Below are positions 37,768-49,616 of a DNA stretch of 64,000 bases, piece after piece. A model generated the notes under the pieces. The model was given only the letters and a program-made list of their open reading frames with translations, searched no databases and had not been told where the DNA came from. Both the position numbers and the translations under genes were made by a program. The DNA comes from Coccinella septempunctata (taxonomy: Eukaryota; Arthropoda; Insecta; Coleoptera; Coccinellidae). Position 1 is the first letter of the stretch. The number at the start of each line of letters is the position of its first letter. The DNA lies in NCBI RefSeq assembly GCF_907165205.1, contig NC_058196.1:2770501-2834500 (forward strand), read 5' to 3'.

Positions 37768-40700
37768 AAATCGAGATTTTCAAAATTGGGTTTTTGTGCT
37801 AGGTTGGAAGCCTTATCAACGCTGATAACAAAACCTGAAATCTCAAATAGATCAGACGAATATAACAGGTGATATCGGACATTGAAATTTGCAGTTTTTG
37901 AAAAATGCCATTTCCAAATGATCATCTAAACGGAGAGAGATAGGCTAGCAAAAATGCTTGCAATAGATTCAGCGTATTCGAGAACCTATATCATCATAAC
38001 AATTTTTAAGATACTGGACAGTGTTCAGGAAAAAATCTAATTTATTGTTTTTCCATTTTTCATTTTCGAATTGACTTCGAGGAGCTCTCTGGAGTGCAAT
38101 TCTCTATGTCCTACAACTGTTTAGTTTGGTGGAATCAACAAAGTGAGAATTGTACACTCCATATCCTAAGACAGTAGTAGGACACCATGATTTTCAGGCA
38201 GAGGAGCCAATAAGTCATTTTAGGGGGGGTCTAACCCCTTGTTCATTTTTGACCCAAAAAAAATCGAAATTTTCAAAATTGAGTTTTTGTGCTAGGATAG
38301 AAGCCTTATCAACGCTGATAACAAAACCTGAAATCTCAAATAGATCAGACGAATATAACAGGTGATATCGGACATTGAAATTTGCAGTTTTTGAAAAATG
38401 CCATTTCCAAATGATCATCTAAACGGAGAGAGATAGGCTTGCAAAAATGCTTGCAATTGATTCAGCGTATTCGAGAACTTATATCATCATAACAATTTTT
38501 AAGATACTGGACAGTGTTCAGGAAAAAATCTAATTTATTGTTTTTCCATTTTTCATTTTCGAGTTGACTTCGAGGAGCTCTCTGGAGTGCAATTCTCTAT
38601 GGAATCATCAACTGCTTAGTTTGGTGAAATCAACAAAATAAGTATTGTACATTCCATATCCTAAGACAGTAGTAGGACACCATGATTTTCAGGCAGAGGA
38701 GCAAATAGGTCATTTCAGGGGGGGTCAAACCGCTTGCTCATTTTTGACCGAAAAACTCGAGATTTTCAAAATTGGGTTTTTGTGCTAGGTTGGAAGCCTT
38801 ATCAACGCTGATTACGAAACCTGAAATCTCAAATAGATCAGACGAATATAACAGGAGATATCGGACATTGAAATTTTCAGTTTTTGAAAAATGACATTTC
38901 CAATATGAACATCTAAACGGAGAGAGATAGGCTTTCAGGAATGCTTGCAATAGATTCAGCGTATTCGAGAACCTATATCTTCATAACAATTTTAAAGATA
39001 TTGGACAGTGTTCAGGAAAAAATCTAATTTATTGTTTTTCCATTTTTCATTTTCGAATTGACTTCGAGGAGCTCTCTGGAGTGCCATTCTCTATGGAATC
39101 ATCAACTGTTTAGTTTGGTGGAATCAACAGAGTAAGTATTGTACACTTCATATCCTGAGACAGTAGTGGGACACCATGATTTTCAGGCAGAGGAGCCAAT
39201 AAGTCATTTTAGGGGGGTCTAACCCCTCGTTCATTATTGACCCAAAAAATCGAAATTTTCAAAATTGAGTTTTTGTGCTAGGATAGAAGCCTTATCAACG
39301 CTGATAACAAAACCTGAAATCTCAAATAGATCAGACGAATATAACAGGTGATATCGGACATTGAAATTTGCAGTTTTTGAAAAATGCCATTTCCAAATGA
39401 TCATCTAAACGGAGAGAGATAGGCTTGCAAAAATGCTTGCAATAGATTCAGCGTATTCGAGAACCTATATCATCATAAAAATTTTTAAGATACTGGACAG
39501 TGTTCAGGAAAAAATCTAATTTATTGTTTTTCCATTTTTCATTTTCGAGTTGACTTCGAGGAGCTCTCTGGAGTGCAATTCTCTATGGAATCATAAACTG
39601 CTTAGTTTGGTGAAATCAACAAAGTAAGTATTGTACATTCCATATCCTAAGACAGTAGTAGGACACCATGATTTTCAGGCAGAGGAGCAAATAGGTCATT
39701 TTAGGGGGGGTCAAACCGCTTGCTCATTTTTGACCGAAAAACTCGAGATTTTCAAAATTGGGTTTTTGTGCTAGGTTGGAAGCCTTATCAACGCTGATTG
39801 AGAAACCTGCAATCTCAAATAGATCAGACGAAAATAACAGGAGATATCGGACATTGAAATTTGCAGTTTTTGAAAAATGCCATTTCCAATATGAACATCT
39901 AAACGGAGAGAGATAGGCTTTCAGGAATGCTTGCAATAGATTCAGCGTATTCGAGAACCTATATCTTCATAACAATTTTAAAGATATTGGACAGTGTTCA
40001 GGAAAAAATCTAATTTATTGTTTTTCCATTTTTCATTTTCGAATTGACTTCGAGGAGCTCTCTGGAGTGCAATTCTCTATGTCCTACAACTGTTTAGTTT
40101 GGTGGAATCAACAAAGTAAGAATTGTACACTCCATATCCTAAGACAGTAGTAGGACACCATGATTTTCAGGCAGAGGAGCCAATAAGTCATTTTAGGGGG
40201 GTCTAACCCCTTGTTCATTATTGACCCAAAAAAATCGAAATTTTCAAAATTGAGTTTTTGTGCTAGGATAGAAGCCTTATCAACGCTGATAACAAAACCT
40301 GAAATCTCAAATAGATCAGACAAATATAACAGGTGATATCGGACATTGAAATTTGCAGTTTTTGAAAAATGCCATTTCCAAATGATCATCTAAACGGAGA
40401 GAGATAGGCTTGCAAAAATGCCTGCAATAGATTCAGCGTATTCGAGAACCTATATCATCATAACAATTTCTAAGATACTGGACAGTGTTCAGGAAAAAAT
40501 CTAATTTATTGTTTTTCCATTTTTCATTTTCGAGTTGACTTCGAGGAGCTCTCTGGAGTGCAATTCTCTATGGAATCATCAACTGCTTAGTTTGGTGAAA
40601 TTAACAAAGTAAGTAGTATACACTCCATATCCTAAGACAGTAGTAGGACACCATGATTTTCAGGCAGAGGAGCAAATAGGTCATTTTAGGGGGGTCAAAC

Positions 40701-43700
40701 CCCTTGCTCATTTTTGACCGAAAAAATCGAGATTTTCAAAATTGGATTTTTGTGCTAGGATGGAAGCCTTATCAACGCTGATAACGAAAACTGAAATCTC
40801 AAATAGATCAGACGAATATAACAGGAGATATCGGACATTGAAATTTTCAATTTTTGAAAAATGCCATTTCCAAATGATCATTCAAACGGAGAGAGATAGG
40901 CTTTCAGGAATGCTTGCAATAGATTCAGCGTATTCGAGAACCCATACCTTCATAACAATTTTTGAGATATTGGACAGTGTTCAGGAAAAAATCTAATTTA
41001 TTGTTTTTTCATTTTCGAGTTGACTTCGAGGAGCTCTCTGGAGTGCCATTCTCTATGGAATCATCAACTGTTTAGTTTGGTGGAATCAACAGAGTAAGTA
41101 TTGTACACTTCATATCCTGAGACAGTAGTAGGACACCATGATTTTCAGGCAGAGGAGCCAATAAGTCATTTTAGGGGGGTCTAACCCCTTGTTCATTATT
41201 GACCCAAAAAATCGAAATTTTCAAAATTGTGTTCTTGTGCTAGGATAGAAGCCTTATCAACGCTGATAACAAAACCTGAAATCTCAAATAGATCAGACGA
41301 ATATAACAGGTGATATCGGACATTGAAATTTACAGTTTTTGAAAAATGCCATTTCCAAATGATCATCTAAACGGAGAGAGATAGGCTTGCAAAAATGCTT
41401 GCAATAGATTCAGCGTATTCGAGAATCTATATCATCATAACAATTTTTAAGATACTGGACAGTGTTCAGGAAAAAATCTAATTTATTGTTTTTCCATTTT
41501 TCATTTTCGAATTGACTTCGAGGAGCTCTCTGGAGTGCAATTCTCTATGTCCTACAACTGTTTAGTTTGGTGGAATCAACAAAGTAAGAATTGTACACTC
41601 CATATCCTAAGACAGTAGTAGGACACCATGATTTTCAGGCAGAGGAGCCAATAAGTCATTTTAGGGGGGGTCTAACCCCTTGTTCATTTTTGACCCAAAA
41701 AAACCGAAATTTTCAAAATTGAGTTTTTGTGCTAGGAAGGAAGCCTTATCAACGCTGATAACAAAACCTGAAATCTCAAATGGATCAGACGAATATAACA
41801 GGTGATATCGGACATTGAAATTTGTAGTTTTTGAAAAATGCCATTTCCAAATGATCATCTAAACGGAGAGAGATAGGCTTGCAAAAATGCTTGCAATAGA
41901 TTCAGCGTATTCGAGAACCTATATCATCATAACAATTTTTAAGATACTGGACAGTGTTCAGGCAAAAATCTAATTTATTGTTTTTCCATTTTTCATTTTC
42001 GAATTGACTTCGAGGAGCTCTCTGGAGTGCAATTCTCTATGTCCTACAACTGTTTAGTTTGGTGGAATCAACAAAGTAAGAATTGTACACTCCATATCCT
42101 AAGACAGTAGTAGGACACCATGATTTTCAGGCAGAGGAGCCAATAAGTCATTTTAGGGGGGGTCTAACCCCTTGTTCATTTTTGACCCAAAAAAATCGAA
42201 ATTTTCAAAATTGAGTTTTTGTGCTAGGTTGGAAGCCTTATCAACGCTGATTACAAAACCTGAAATCTCAAATAGATCAGACGAAAATAACAGGAGATAT
42301 CGGATATTGAAATTTGCAGTTTTTGAAAAATGCCATTTCCAATATGAACATCTAAACGGAGAGAGATAGGCTTTCAGGAATGCTTGCAATAGATTCAGCG
42401 TATTCGAGAACCTATATCATCATAACAATTTTTAAGATACTGGACAGTGTTCAGGAAAAAATCTAATTTATTGTTTTTCCATTTTTCATTTTCGAATTGA
42501 CTTCGAGGAGCTCTCTGGAGTGCAATTCTCTATGTCCTACAACTGTTTAGTTTGGTGGAATCAACAAAGTAAGAATTGTACACTCCATATCCTAAGACAG
42601 TAGTAGGACACCATGATTTTCAGGCAGAGGAGCCAATAAGTCATTTTAGGGGGGGTCTAACCCCTTGTTCATTTTTGACCCAAAAAAACCGAAATTTTCA
42701 AAATTGAGTTTTTGTGCTAGGAAAGAAGCCTTATCAACGCTGATAACAAAACCTGAAATCTCAAATGGATCAGACGAATATAACAGGTGATATCGGACAT
42801 TGAAATTTGCAGTTTTTGAAAAATGCCATTTCCAAATGATCATCTAAACGGAGAGAGATAGGCTTGCAAAAATGCTTGCAATAGATTCAGCGTATTCGAG
42901 AACCTATATCATCATAACAATTTTTAAGATACTGGACAGTGTTCAGGCAAAAATCTAATTTATTGTTTTTCCATTTTTCATTTTCGAATTGACTTCGAGG
43001 AGCTCTCTGGAGTGCAATTCTCTATGTCCTACAACTGTTTAGTTTGGTGGAATCAACAAAGTAAGAATTGTACACTCCATATCCTAAGACAGTAGTAGGA
43101 CACCATGATTTTCAGGCAGAGGAGCCAATAAGTCATTTTAGGGGGGGTCTAACCCCTTGTTCATTTTTGACCCAAAAAAACCGAAATTTTCAAAATTGAG
43201 TTTTTGTGCTAGGATAGAAGCCTTATCAACGCTGATAACAAAACCTGAAATCTCAAATAGATCAGACGAATATAACAGGTGATATCGGACATCGAAATTT
43301 GCAGTTTTTGAAAAATGCCATTTCCAAATGATCATCTAAACGGAGAGAGATAGGCTTGCAAAAATGCTTGCAATAGATTCAGCGTATTCGAGAACCTATA
43401 TCATCATAACAATTTTTAAGATACTGTACAGTGTTCAGGAAAAAATCTAATTTATTGTTTTTCCATTTTTCATTTTCGAGTTGACTTCGAGGAGCTCTCT
43501 GGAGTGCAATTCTCTATGGAATCATCAACTGCTTAGTTTGGTGAAATCAACAAAGTAAGTATTGTACATTCCATATCCTAAGACAGTAGTAGGACACCAT
43601 GATTTTCAGGCAGAGGAGCAAATAGGTCATTTTAGGGGGGGTCAAACCGCTTGCTCATTTTTGACCGAAAAACTCGAGATTTTCAAAATTGGGTTTTTGT

Positions 43701-45665
43701 GCTAGGTTGGAAGTCTTATCAACGCTGATTACAAAACCTGAAATCTCAAATAGATCAGACGAAAATAACAGGAGATATCGGATATTGAAATTTGCAGTTT
43801 TTGAAAAATGCCATTTCCAATATGAACATCTAAACGGAGAGAGATAGGCTTTCAGGAATGCTTGCAATAGATTCAGCGTATTCGAGAACCTATATCTTCA
43901 TAACAATTTTAAAGATATTGGACAGTGTTCAGGAAAAAATCTAATTTATTGTTTTTCCATTTTTCATTTTCGAATTGACTTCGAGGAGCTCTCTGGAGTG
44001 CAATTCTCTATGTCCTACAACTGTTTAGTTTGGTGGAATCAACAAAGTAAGAATTGTACACTCCATATCCTAAGACAGTAGTAGGACACCATGGTTTTCA
44101 GGCAGAGGAGCCAATAAGTCATTTTAGGAGGGGTCTAACCCCTTGTTCATTTTTGACCCAAAAAAATCGAAATTTTCAAAATTGAGTTTTTGTGCTAGGA
44201 TGGAAGCCTTATCAACGCTGATAACAAAACCTGAAATCTCAAATAGATCAGACGAATATAACAGGTGATATCGGACATTGAAATTTGCAGTTTTTGAAAA
44301 ATGCCATTTCCAAATGATCATCTAAACGGAGAGAGATAGGCTTGCAAAAATGCTTGCAATAGATTCAGCGTATTCGAGAACCTATATCATCATAACAATT
44401 TTTAAGATACTGGACAGTGTTCAGGAAAAAATCTAATTTATTGTTTTTCCATTTTTCATTTTCGAGTTGACTTCGAGGAGCTCTCTGGAGTGCAATTCTC
44501 TATGGAATCATCAACTGCTTAGTTTGGTGAAATCAACAAAGTAAGTATTGTACATTCCATATCCTAAGACAGTAGTAGGACACCATGATTTTCAGGCAGA
44601 GGAGCAAATAGGTCATTTTAGGGGGGGTCAAACCGCTTGCTCATTTTTGACCGAAAAACTCGAGATTTTCAAAATTGGGTTTTTGTGCTAGGTTGGAAGC
44701 CTTATCAACGCTGATTACGAAACCTGAAATCTCAAATAGATCAGACGAATATAACAGGTGATATCGGACATTGAAATTTTCAGTTTTTGAAAAATGCCAT
44801 TTCCAATATGAACATCTAAACGGAGAGAGATAGGCTTTCGGGAATGCTTGCAGTAGATTCAGCGTATTCGAGAACCTATAACTTCATGACAATTTTCAAG
44901 ATATTGGACAGTGTTCACGAAAAAATCTAATTTATTGTTTTTCCATTTTTCATTTTCGAGTTGACTTCGAGGAGCTCTCTGGAGTGCAATTCTCTATGGA
45001 ATCATCAACTGCTTAGTTTGGTGAAATTAACAAAGTAAGTAGTGTACACTCCATATCCTAAGCCAGTAGTAGGACACCATGATTTTCAGGCAGAGGAGCA
45101 AATATGTCATTTTAGGGGGGTCAAACCCCTTGCTCATTTTTGACCGAAAAAAATCGAGATTTTCAAAATTGGGTTTTTGTGCTAGGATGGAAGCCTTATT
45201 AACGCTGATAACAAAACCTGAAATCTCAAATATATCAGACGAATATAACAGGAGATATCGGACATTGAAATTTGCAGTTTTTGAAAAACGGCATTTCCAA
45301 TATTAACATCTAAACGGGGAGAGATAGGCTTTCGGGAATGCTTGCAATAGATTCAGCGTATTCGAGAACCTATATCTTCATAACAATTTTTAAGATATTG
45401 GACAGTGTTCACGTAAAAATCTAATTTATTGTTTTTCCATTTTTCATTTTCGAGTTGACTTCGAGGAGCTCTCTGGTGTGCAATTCTCTATGGAATCATC
45501 AACTGTTTAGTTTGGTGGAATCAACAAAGTATGTATTGTCCACTCCATATCCTAAGACAGTAGTAGGACACCATGATTTTCAGGCAGAGGAGCAAATAGG
45601 TCATTTTAGGGGGGTCAAACCCCTTTCTCATTTTTGACCGAAAAAATCGAGATTTTCAAAATTGG
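37768..45665. repeat. Higher-order repeat unit B (copy of unit A)
   Basis: Second copy of the 16-monomer block, directly adjoining unit A in the same orientation. It is cut at 45665 by the third Penelope insertion. By alignment this is position 37789 of unit A, within the short window in which the A/B junction itself lies. The extreme similarity implies recent duplication. Confidence 0.92.
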
Positions 45666-45711
45666 TCATAAGGGAATTGTGATAAAACACACTATAAGAT
45701 AGTTATTCTAT

Positions 45712-45748
45712 TGGCTATCGATTCCGGCGTTACGCCATCATCAGGCCA
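45712..45748 (-). ncRNA. Hammerhead-ribozyme motif with mutated core (GGAA)
   Basis: Minus strand: TGGC, CTGATGA, stem II GGCG TAA CGCC, then GGAA where GAAA is expected, then TCGA, T, A, GCCA. The A-to-G change in the conserved GAAA box should abolish or strongly reduce self-cleavage (inference from known hammerhead core requirements). The sister copy at 49534-49570 has GAAA. Confidence 0.7.
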
Positions 45749-46120
45749 GCTGAAAAATAATTAATGTAGTTTTACACATTCTACATATGACATGATCTTT
45801 TTAAAATTGTCTCTCAATAAACAAAATATAATAAAACATATAACTTTTTTCTCAAAATATTCTAATTTTCTAGGTTAGGTTAGAGGTATGCTCACCGTCT
45901 CTGTAGTATATTATTATTTTTCTTAAACAGTGCATATATTGTTCTGAAATATGCTTTTCTTGATAAAGTCTAGAAATGAAAAGGTGCACAATCGAATTGG
46001 AATGAAATTTCTATGAAATACTTTTTTGTCTATTTACTGCGTCGTGAAAACTTCTCTCGAAGGAATTTCGGAAAAGGAAAGGGGATATGGTGGTGGGGGA
46101 AGGCAGTCGATGTGTCAGTG

Positions 46121-47880
46121 TCATGTAGAAGGCGGGAAGTTTGAACTGATCAATGCTGAATCTATAATTTTGAAAATGTTTACGTTCCCCTCGAAATCCG
46201 AGAGGTCGTTCAATAGATGTTGGTTATTTCTATGTTTGATAATTTCATGTTGTTCAAGTAATGTAAGTTCTCCAAAATTATTTCCCCTGTGTAATATCTC
46301 CAAGTTGTCCAGTGTTGTCCCATGGTGTTGTTCCGTCAAATGGTTTCCCAACGCGGAGTTCGGTCGGTTCATTTGATGTTCAGTGAATCTTTTTCTCATG
46401 GTTCGTGTCGTCATGCCAATATAGAAACAGGGGCAATCTAAGCATGTTATCTTGTATATGCCGCTAAGTTGGTCTTTTTCAATTTTTGGTTTGTTGTTGA
46501 TCAGAAAGTTTTCTAAGGTTTTGTGTCGCGTGTTTACTACGCTGTAATTGTATTTATCCATAATTTGAATGAACTTTTTGTTGAATTTATGGTAGAAAGG
46601 AATGGAAATGAAGTGTCTTTGAACTGAATAGTGGGGTATACTTTGTTAATAATATTTTTTCTTTTTATTGAAGTGAGAACATCATCCATGAATTCTCTGG
46701 GATATTTGTTATTCTCACCGATTTGATAAATGATCTTGAGCTCTTTCTTATAATTATCTTCTTAAAGTGGGATGTTGAGGAGTCTGTTAAACAAAAACCT
46801 GAAAACCGTTCTCTTTATTGGGGGAGCATGATACGAGTGAAAGGGTATTATTGTGTCTGTCTGCGTGGTTTTTCTATAAATATCGTAGAAAAATGAGCAG
46901 TCTTCATTCAGTGTAATATTGAGATCTAGGAAGTTGATAGAGTTATTAATCGCTTTTTCAAGGGTAAACTTTATTTTGAATTTTGAATTTATGGTATCGA
47001 AGAAATTTTTAAGTTCCTCGTCAGTTCCTGCCCAAATGCAGAAAATGTCGTCCACATATCTTTTCCAAATAATGATTTTATTGCTATAGGGTAGGCTCAT
47101 TATTTTTTCTTCAACATAGTTAACGTAAATATCAACACATAAGCCGCTGGCTGGTGAATCCATTGACAGGCCATCTTCCATGCAAAAGATGGTGTTATCA
47201 AATTCAAAAAAGTTTTGTTCAGTGGTTAGGCTGCAAAGGTTCATTATGTTATCTATATCTTCGTCTTGTAAATTATATTCATTGTTGGAGTTACGTTGTT
47301 TATTTATGTGTTCTCTAAGGAGAGAAAGGGATTCTGCTACAGGAACATTGGTGTACAGGTTAACGATATCGAACGAGACTAAGGTATGTTTTTGATGGGG
47401 AATTAGGTTAACAGATTCTATACTTTGTACAATCTCTGGAGAATTTTTGACTGAGAAGGTTGATTTATATTCCAACTTATTGACAAAGAGATCATTTATG
47501 AATTTTGAAATTTTATGACAAGGGGAACCTATTGCAGATGCTATAGGTCTTATACTTTTGTCAGGTTTGTGTAATTTGATCAAGCTATATATTTTTGGTA
47601 GTTGTGGATTTTTTTCTTTTAGAGTGTGAAGAGATTCATTAAATCTTTGTAATGTTGATTGTGAACTTTTTGAGGTATTGGTGACTTCGTTAATAAATTT
47701 GGACATTGGATTTCTATTACATGGTGTTATGTTATTTTCTGTAAAAAACTTGAGTGTTTTTTCTATATACATTTTTTTCTCTAGTATGACAATGCCTGCA
47801 TTCTTATCTGCTTTTGTGATAGTGATGTTATTGTCAATTATCTTTTTTCTGATGCTTTTAATTGAATTTTTTATGTGTAT
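46121..47880 (-). pseudogene. Penelope RT-GIY-YIG ORF, minus copy (broken)
   Basis: The 5'-truncated Penelope polyprotein starts at IHIKNSIKSIRKK, followed by TITKADKNAG, IKLHKPDKSIRPIASAI, RT motif A SFDIVNLYTNVPV, motif B region MDSPASGL and motif C YVDD. The GIY-YIG part follows (GIYKITC, YIGMTTRTMRKRF, LLEQHEI). Compared with the plus copy it has a TCA-to-TAA nonsense change just after LNIPL (about 46764) and a one-base loss in a C run (four instead of five, about 46633). These two breaks separate the RT frame from the nuclease frame. It extends further toward the N-terminus than the plus copy but lacks the first part of the ORF (compare 3977-3170). Confidence 0.9.
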
Positions 47881-49161
47881 CCCCATCAAAAACATACCTT
47901 AGTCTCGTTCGATATCGTTAACATGTACACCAATGTTCCTGTAGCCGAATCCCTTTCTCTCTTTAGAGAACACATAAATAAACAACGTAACTCCAACAAT
48001 GAATATAATTTACAAGACGAAGATATAGATAACATAATGAACCTTTGCAGCCTAACCACTGAACAAAACTTTTTTGAATTTGATAACACCATCTTTTGCA
48101 TGGAAGATGGCCTGTCAATGGATTCACCAGCCAGCGGCTTATGTGTTGATATTTACGTTAACTATGTTGAAGAAAAAATAATGAGCCTACCCTATAGCAA
48201 TAAAATCATTATTTGGAAAAGATATGTGGACGACATTTTCTGCATTTGGGCAGGAACTGACGAGGAACTTAAAAATTTCTTCGATACCATAAATTCAAAA
48301 TTCAAAATAAAGTTTACCCTTGAAAAAGCGATTAATAACTCTATCAACTTCCTAGATCTCAATATTACACTGAATGAAGACTGCTCATTTTCCTACGATA
48401 TTTATAGAAAAACCACGCAGACAGACACAATAATACCCTTTCACTCGTATCATGCTCCCCTGATAAAGAGAACGGTTTTCAGGTTTTTGTTTAACAGACT
48501 CCTCAACATCCCACTTTCAGAAGATAATTATAAGAAAGAGCTCAAGATCCTTTATCAAATCAGTGAGAATAACGAATATCCCAGAGAATTCATGGATGAT
48601 GTTCTTACTTCAATGAAAAGAAAAAATATTATTAACAAAGTATACCCCCACTATTCAGTTCAAAGACACTTCATTTCCATTCCTTTCTACCATAAATTCA
48701 ACAAAGAGTTCATTCAAATTATGGATAAATACAATTACAGCGTAGTAAACACGCGACACAAAACCTTAGAAAACTTTCTGATCAACAACAAACCAAAAAT
48801 TGAAAAAGACCAACTTAGCGGCATATACAAGATAACATGCTCAGATTTCCCCTGTTTCTATATTGGCATGACGACACGAACCATGAGAAAAAGATTCACT
48901 GAACATCAAAAGAACCGACCAAACTCCGCGTTGGGAAACCATTTGACGGAACAACACCATGGGACAACACTGGACAACTTGGAGATATTACACAGGGGAA
49001 ATAATTTTGGAAAACTTACATTACTTGAACAACATGAAATTATCAAACATAGAAATAACCAACATCTATTGAACGACCTCTCGGATTTCGAGGGGAACGT
49101 AAACATTTTCAAAATTATAGATTCAGCATTGATCAGTTCAAACTTCCCGCATTCTACATGA
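47881..49161 (+). CDS. Penelope reverse transcriptase/GIY-YIG endonuclease, 5'-truncated but open
   Basis: An uninterrupted frame of about 426 codons. RT motif A SFDIVNMYTNVPV is near residue 11-23, the motif B region MDSPASGL near 82-89, and motif C YVDD at 117-120 (48223-48234). A linker follows, then the GIY-YIG nuclease with GIY at 316-318, YIG at 329-331, the arginine-rich TTRTMRKRFTEHQ, and glutamate in LLEQ near 385. The RT would synthesise cDNA and the nuclease would nick the target. There is no native start: the frame opens at a GTG across the inversion junction, and the first ATG is inside motif A. The N-terminal domain and early RT motifs (KADKNAG, KLHKP) are missing, so it is unlikely to be an autonomous enzyme. 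A hammerhead motif lies 370 bp downstream. Confidence 0.88.
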   Translation, partial: PHQKHTLVSFDIVNMYTNVPVAESLSLFREHINKQRNSNNEYNLQDEDIDNIMNLCSLTTEQNFFEFDNTIFCMEDGLSMDSPASGLCVDIYVNYVEEKIMSLPYSNKIIIWKRYVDDIFCIWAGTDEELKNFFDTINSKFKIKFTLEKAINNSINFLDLNITLNEDCSFSYDIYRKTTQTDTIIPFHSYHAPLIKRTVFRFLFNRLLNIPLSEDNYKKELKILYQISENNEYPREFMDDVLTSMKRKNIINKVYPHYSVQRHFISIPFYHKFNKEFIQIMDKYNYSVVNTRHKTLENFLINNKPKIEKDQLSGIYKITCSDFPCFYIGMTTRTMRKRFTEHQKNRPNSALGNHLTEQHHGTTLDNLEILHRGNNFGKLTLLEQHEIIKHRNNQHLLNDLSDFEGNVNIFKIIDSALISSNFPHST

Positions 49162-49533
49162 CACTGACACATCGACTGCCTTCCCCCGCCTCCATATCCC
49201 CTTTCCTTTTCCAAAATTCCTTCTAGAGAAGTTTTCACGACGCAGTAAATAGACAAAAAAGTATTTCATAGAAATTTCATTTCAATTTGATTGTGCACCT
49301 TTTCATTTCTAGACTTTATCAAGAAAAGCATATTTCAGAACAATATATGGACTGTTTAAGAAAAATAATAATATACTACAGAGACGGTGAGCATACCTCT
49401 AACCTAACCTAGAAAATTAGAATATTTTGAGAAAAAAGTTATATGTTTTATTATATTTAGTTTATTGAGAGACAATTTTAAAAAGATCATGTCATATGTA
49501 GAATGTTTTAAACTACATTAATTATTTTTCAGC
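49162..49533 (+). other. 3' region of Penelope copy 3b
   Basis: Non-coding sequence between the ORF stop and the hammerhead motif, mirrored in the minus copy at 45749-46120. No further coding or structural feature seen. Confidence 0.6.
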
Positions 49534-49570
49534 TGGCCTGATGATGGCGTAACGCCGAAATCGATAGCCA
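49534..49570 (+). ncRNA. Hammerhead-ribozyme motif, intact core, Penelope copy 3b
   Basis: Plus strand: TGGC, CTGATGA, stem II GGCG TAA CGCC, GAAA, A with TCGA loop and T, cleavage residue A, GCCA. Four-pair stem I and four-pair stem II are visible. Together with 6246-6286 and 6813-6853 it is one of the best-preserved of the six. Confidence 0.78.
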
Positions 49571-49616
49571 ATAGAATAACTATCTTATAGTGTGTTTTAT
49601 TACAATACCCTTATGA

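Larger units (their letters stand above)
6942..45665. repeat. Main satellite array, ~490-492-bp monomer (about 79 monomers by length)
   Basis: Continuous head-to-tail tandem repeat. Two monomer types can be told apart. Type A has TCTAACCCCT, GACCCAAAAAATCGAAA, CCAAATGATCATC and GGCTTGCAAAAATGC. Type B has GTCAAACCGCTTGCTC, GACCGAAAAACTCGAGA, CCAATATGAACATC and GGCTTTCGGGAATGC. They alternate irregularly and many monomers are mosaics of both. Length variants come from GTCCTACAACTG versus GGAATCATCAACTG and from G-run and A-run differences. No coding capacity is supported. The recurring 60-94 residue frames exist only because the same sequence is repeated. Confidence 0.96.

Noticed and set aside
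6942..45665. Regularly spaced repeats as a CRISPR array
   Set aside because: The repeating unit is about 490 bp and continuous, with no short repeat/unique spacer alternation, and the context is eukaryotic.
45865..45885. TAGGTTAGGTTAG as an interstitial TTAGG telomere tract
   Set aside because: Only about two units, located inside the Penelope arm and mirrored in the other arm near 49405, so it belongs to the element.
46026..46376. 116-codon frames antisense to the Penelope nuclease (also 48906-49256)
   Set aside because: They are mirror shadows of the GIY-YIG coding region, present in both arms for that reason.
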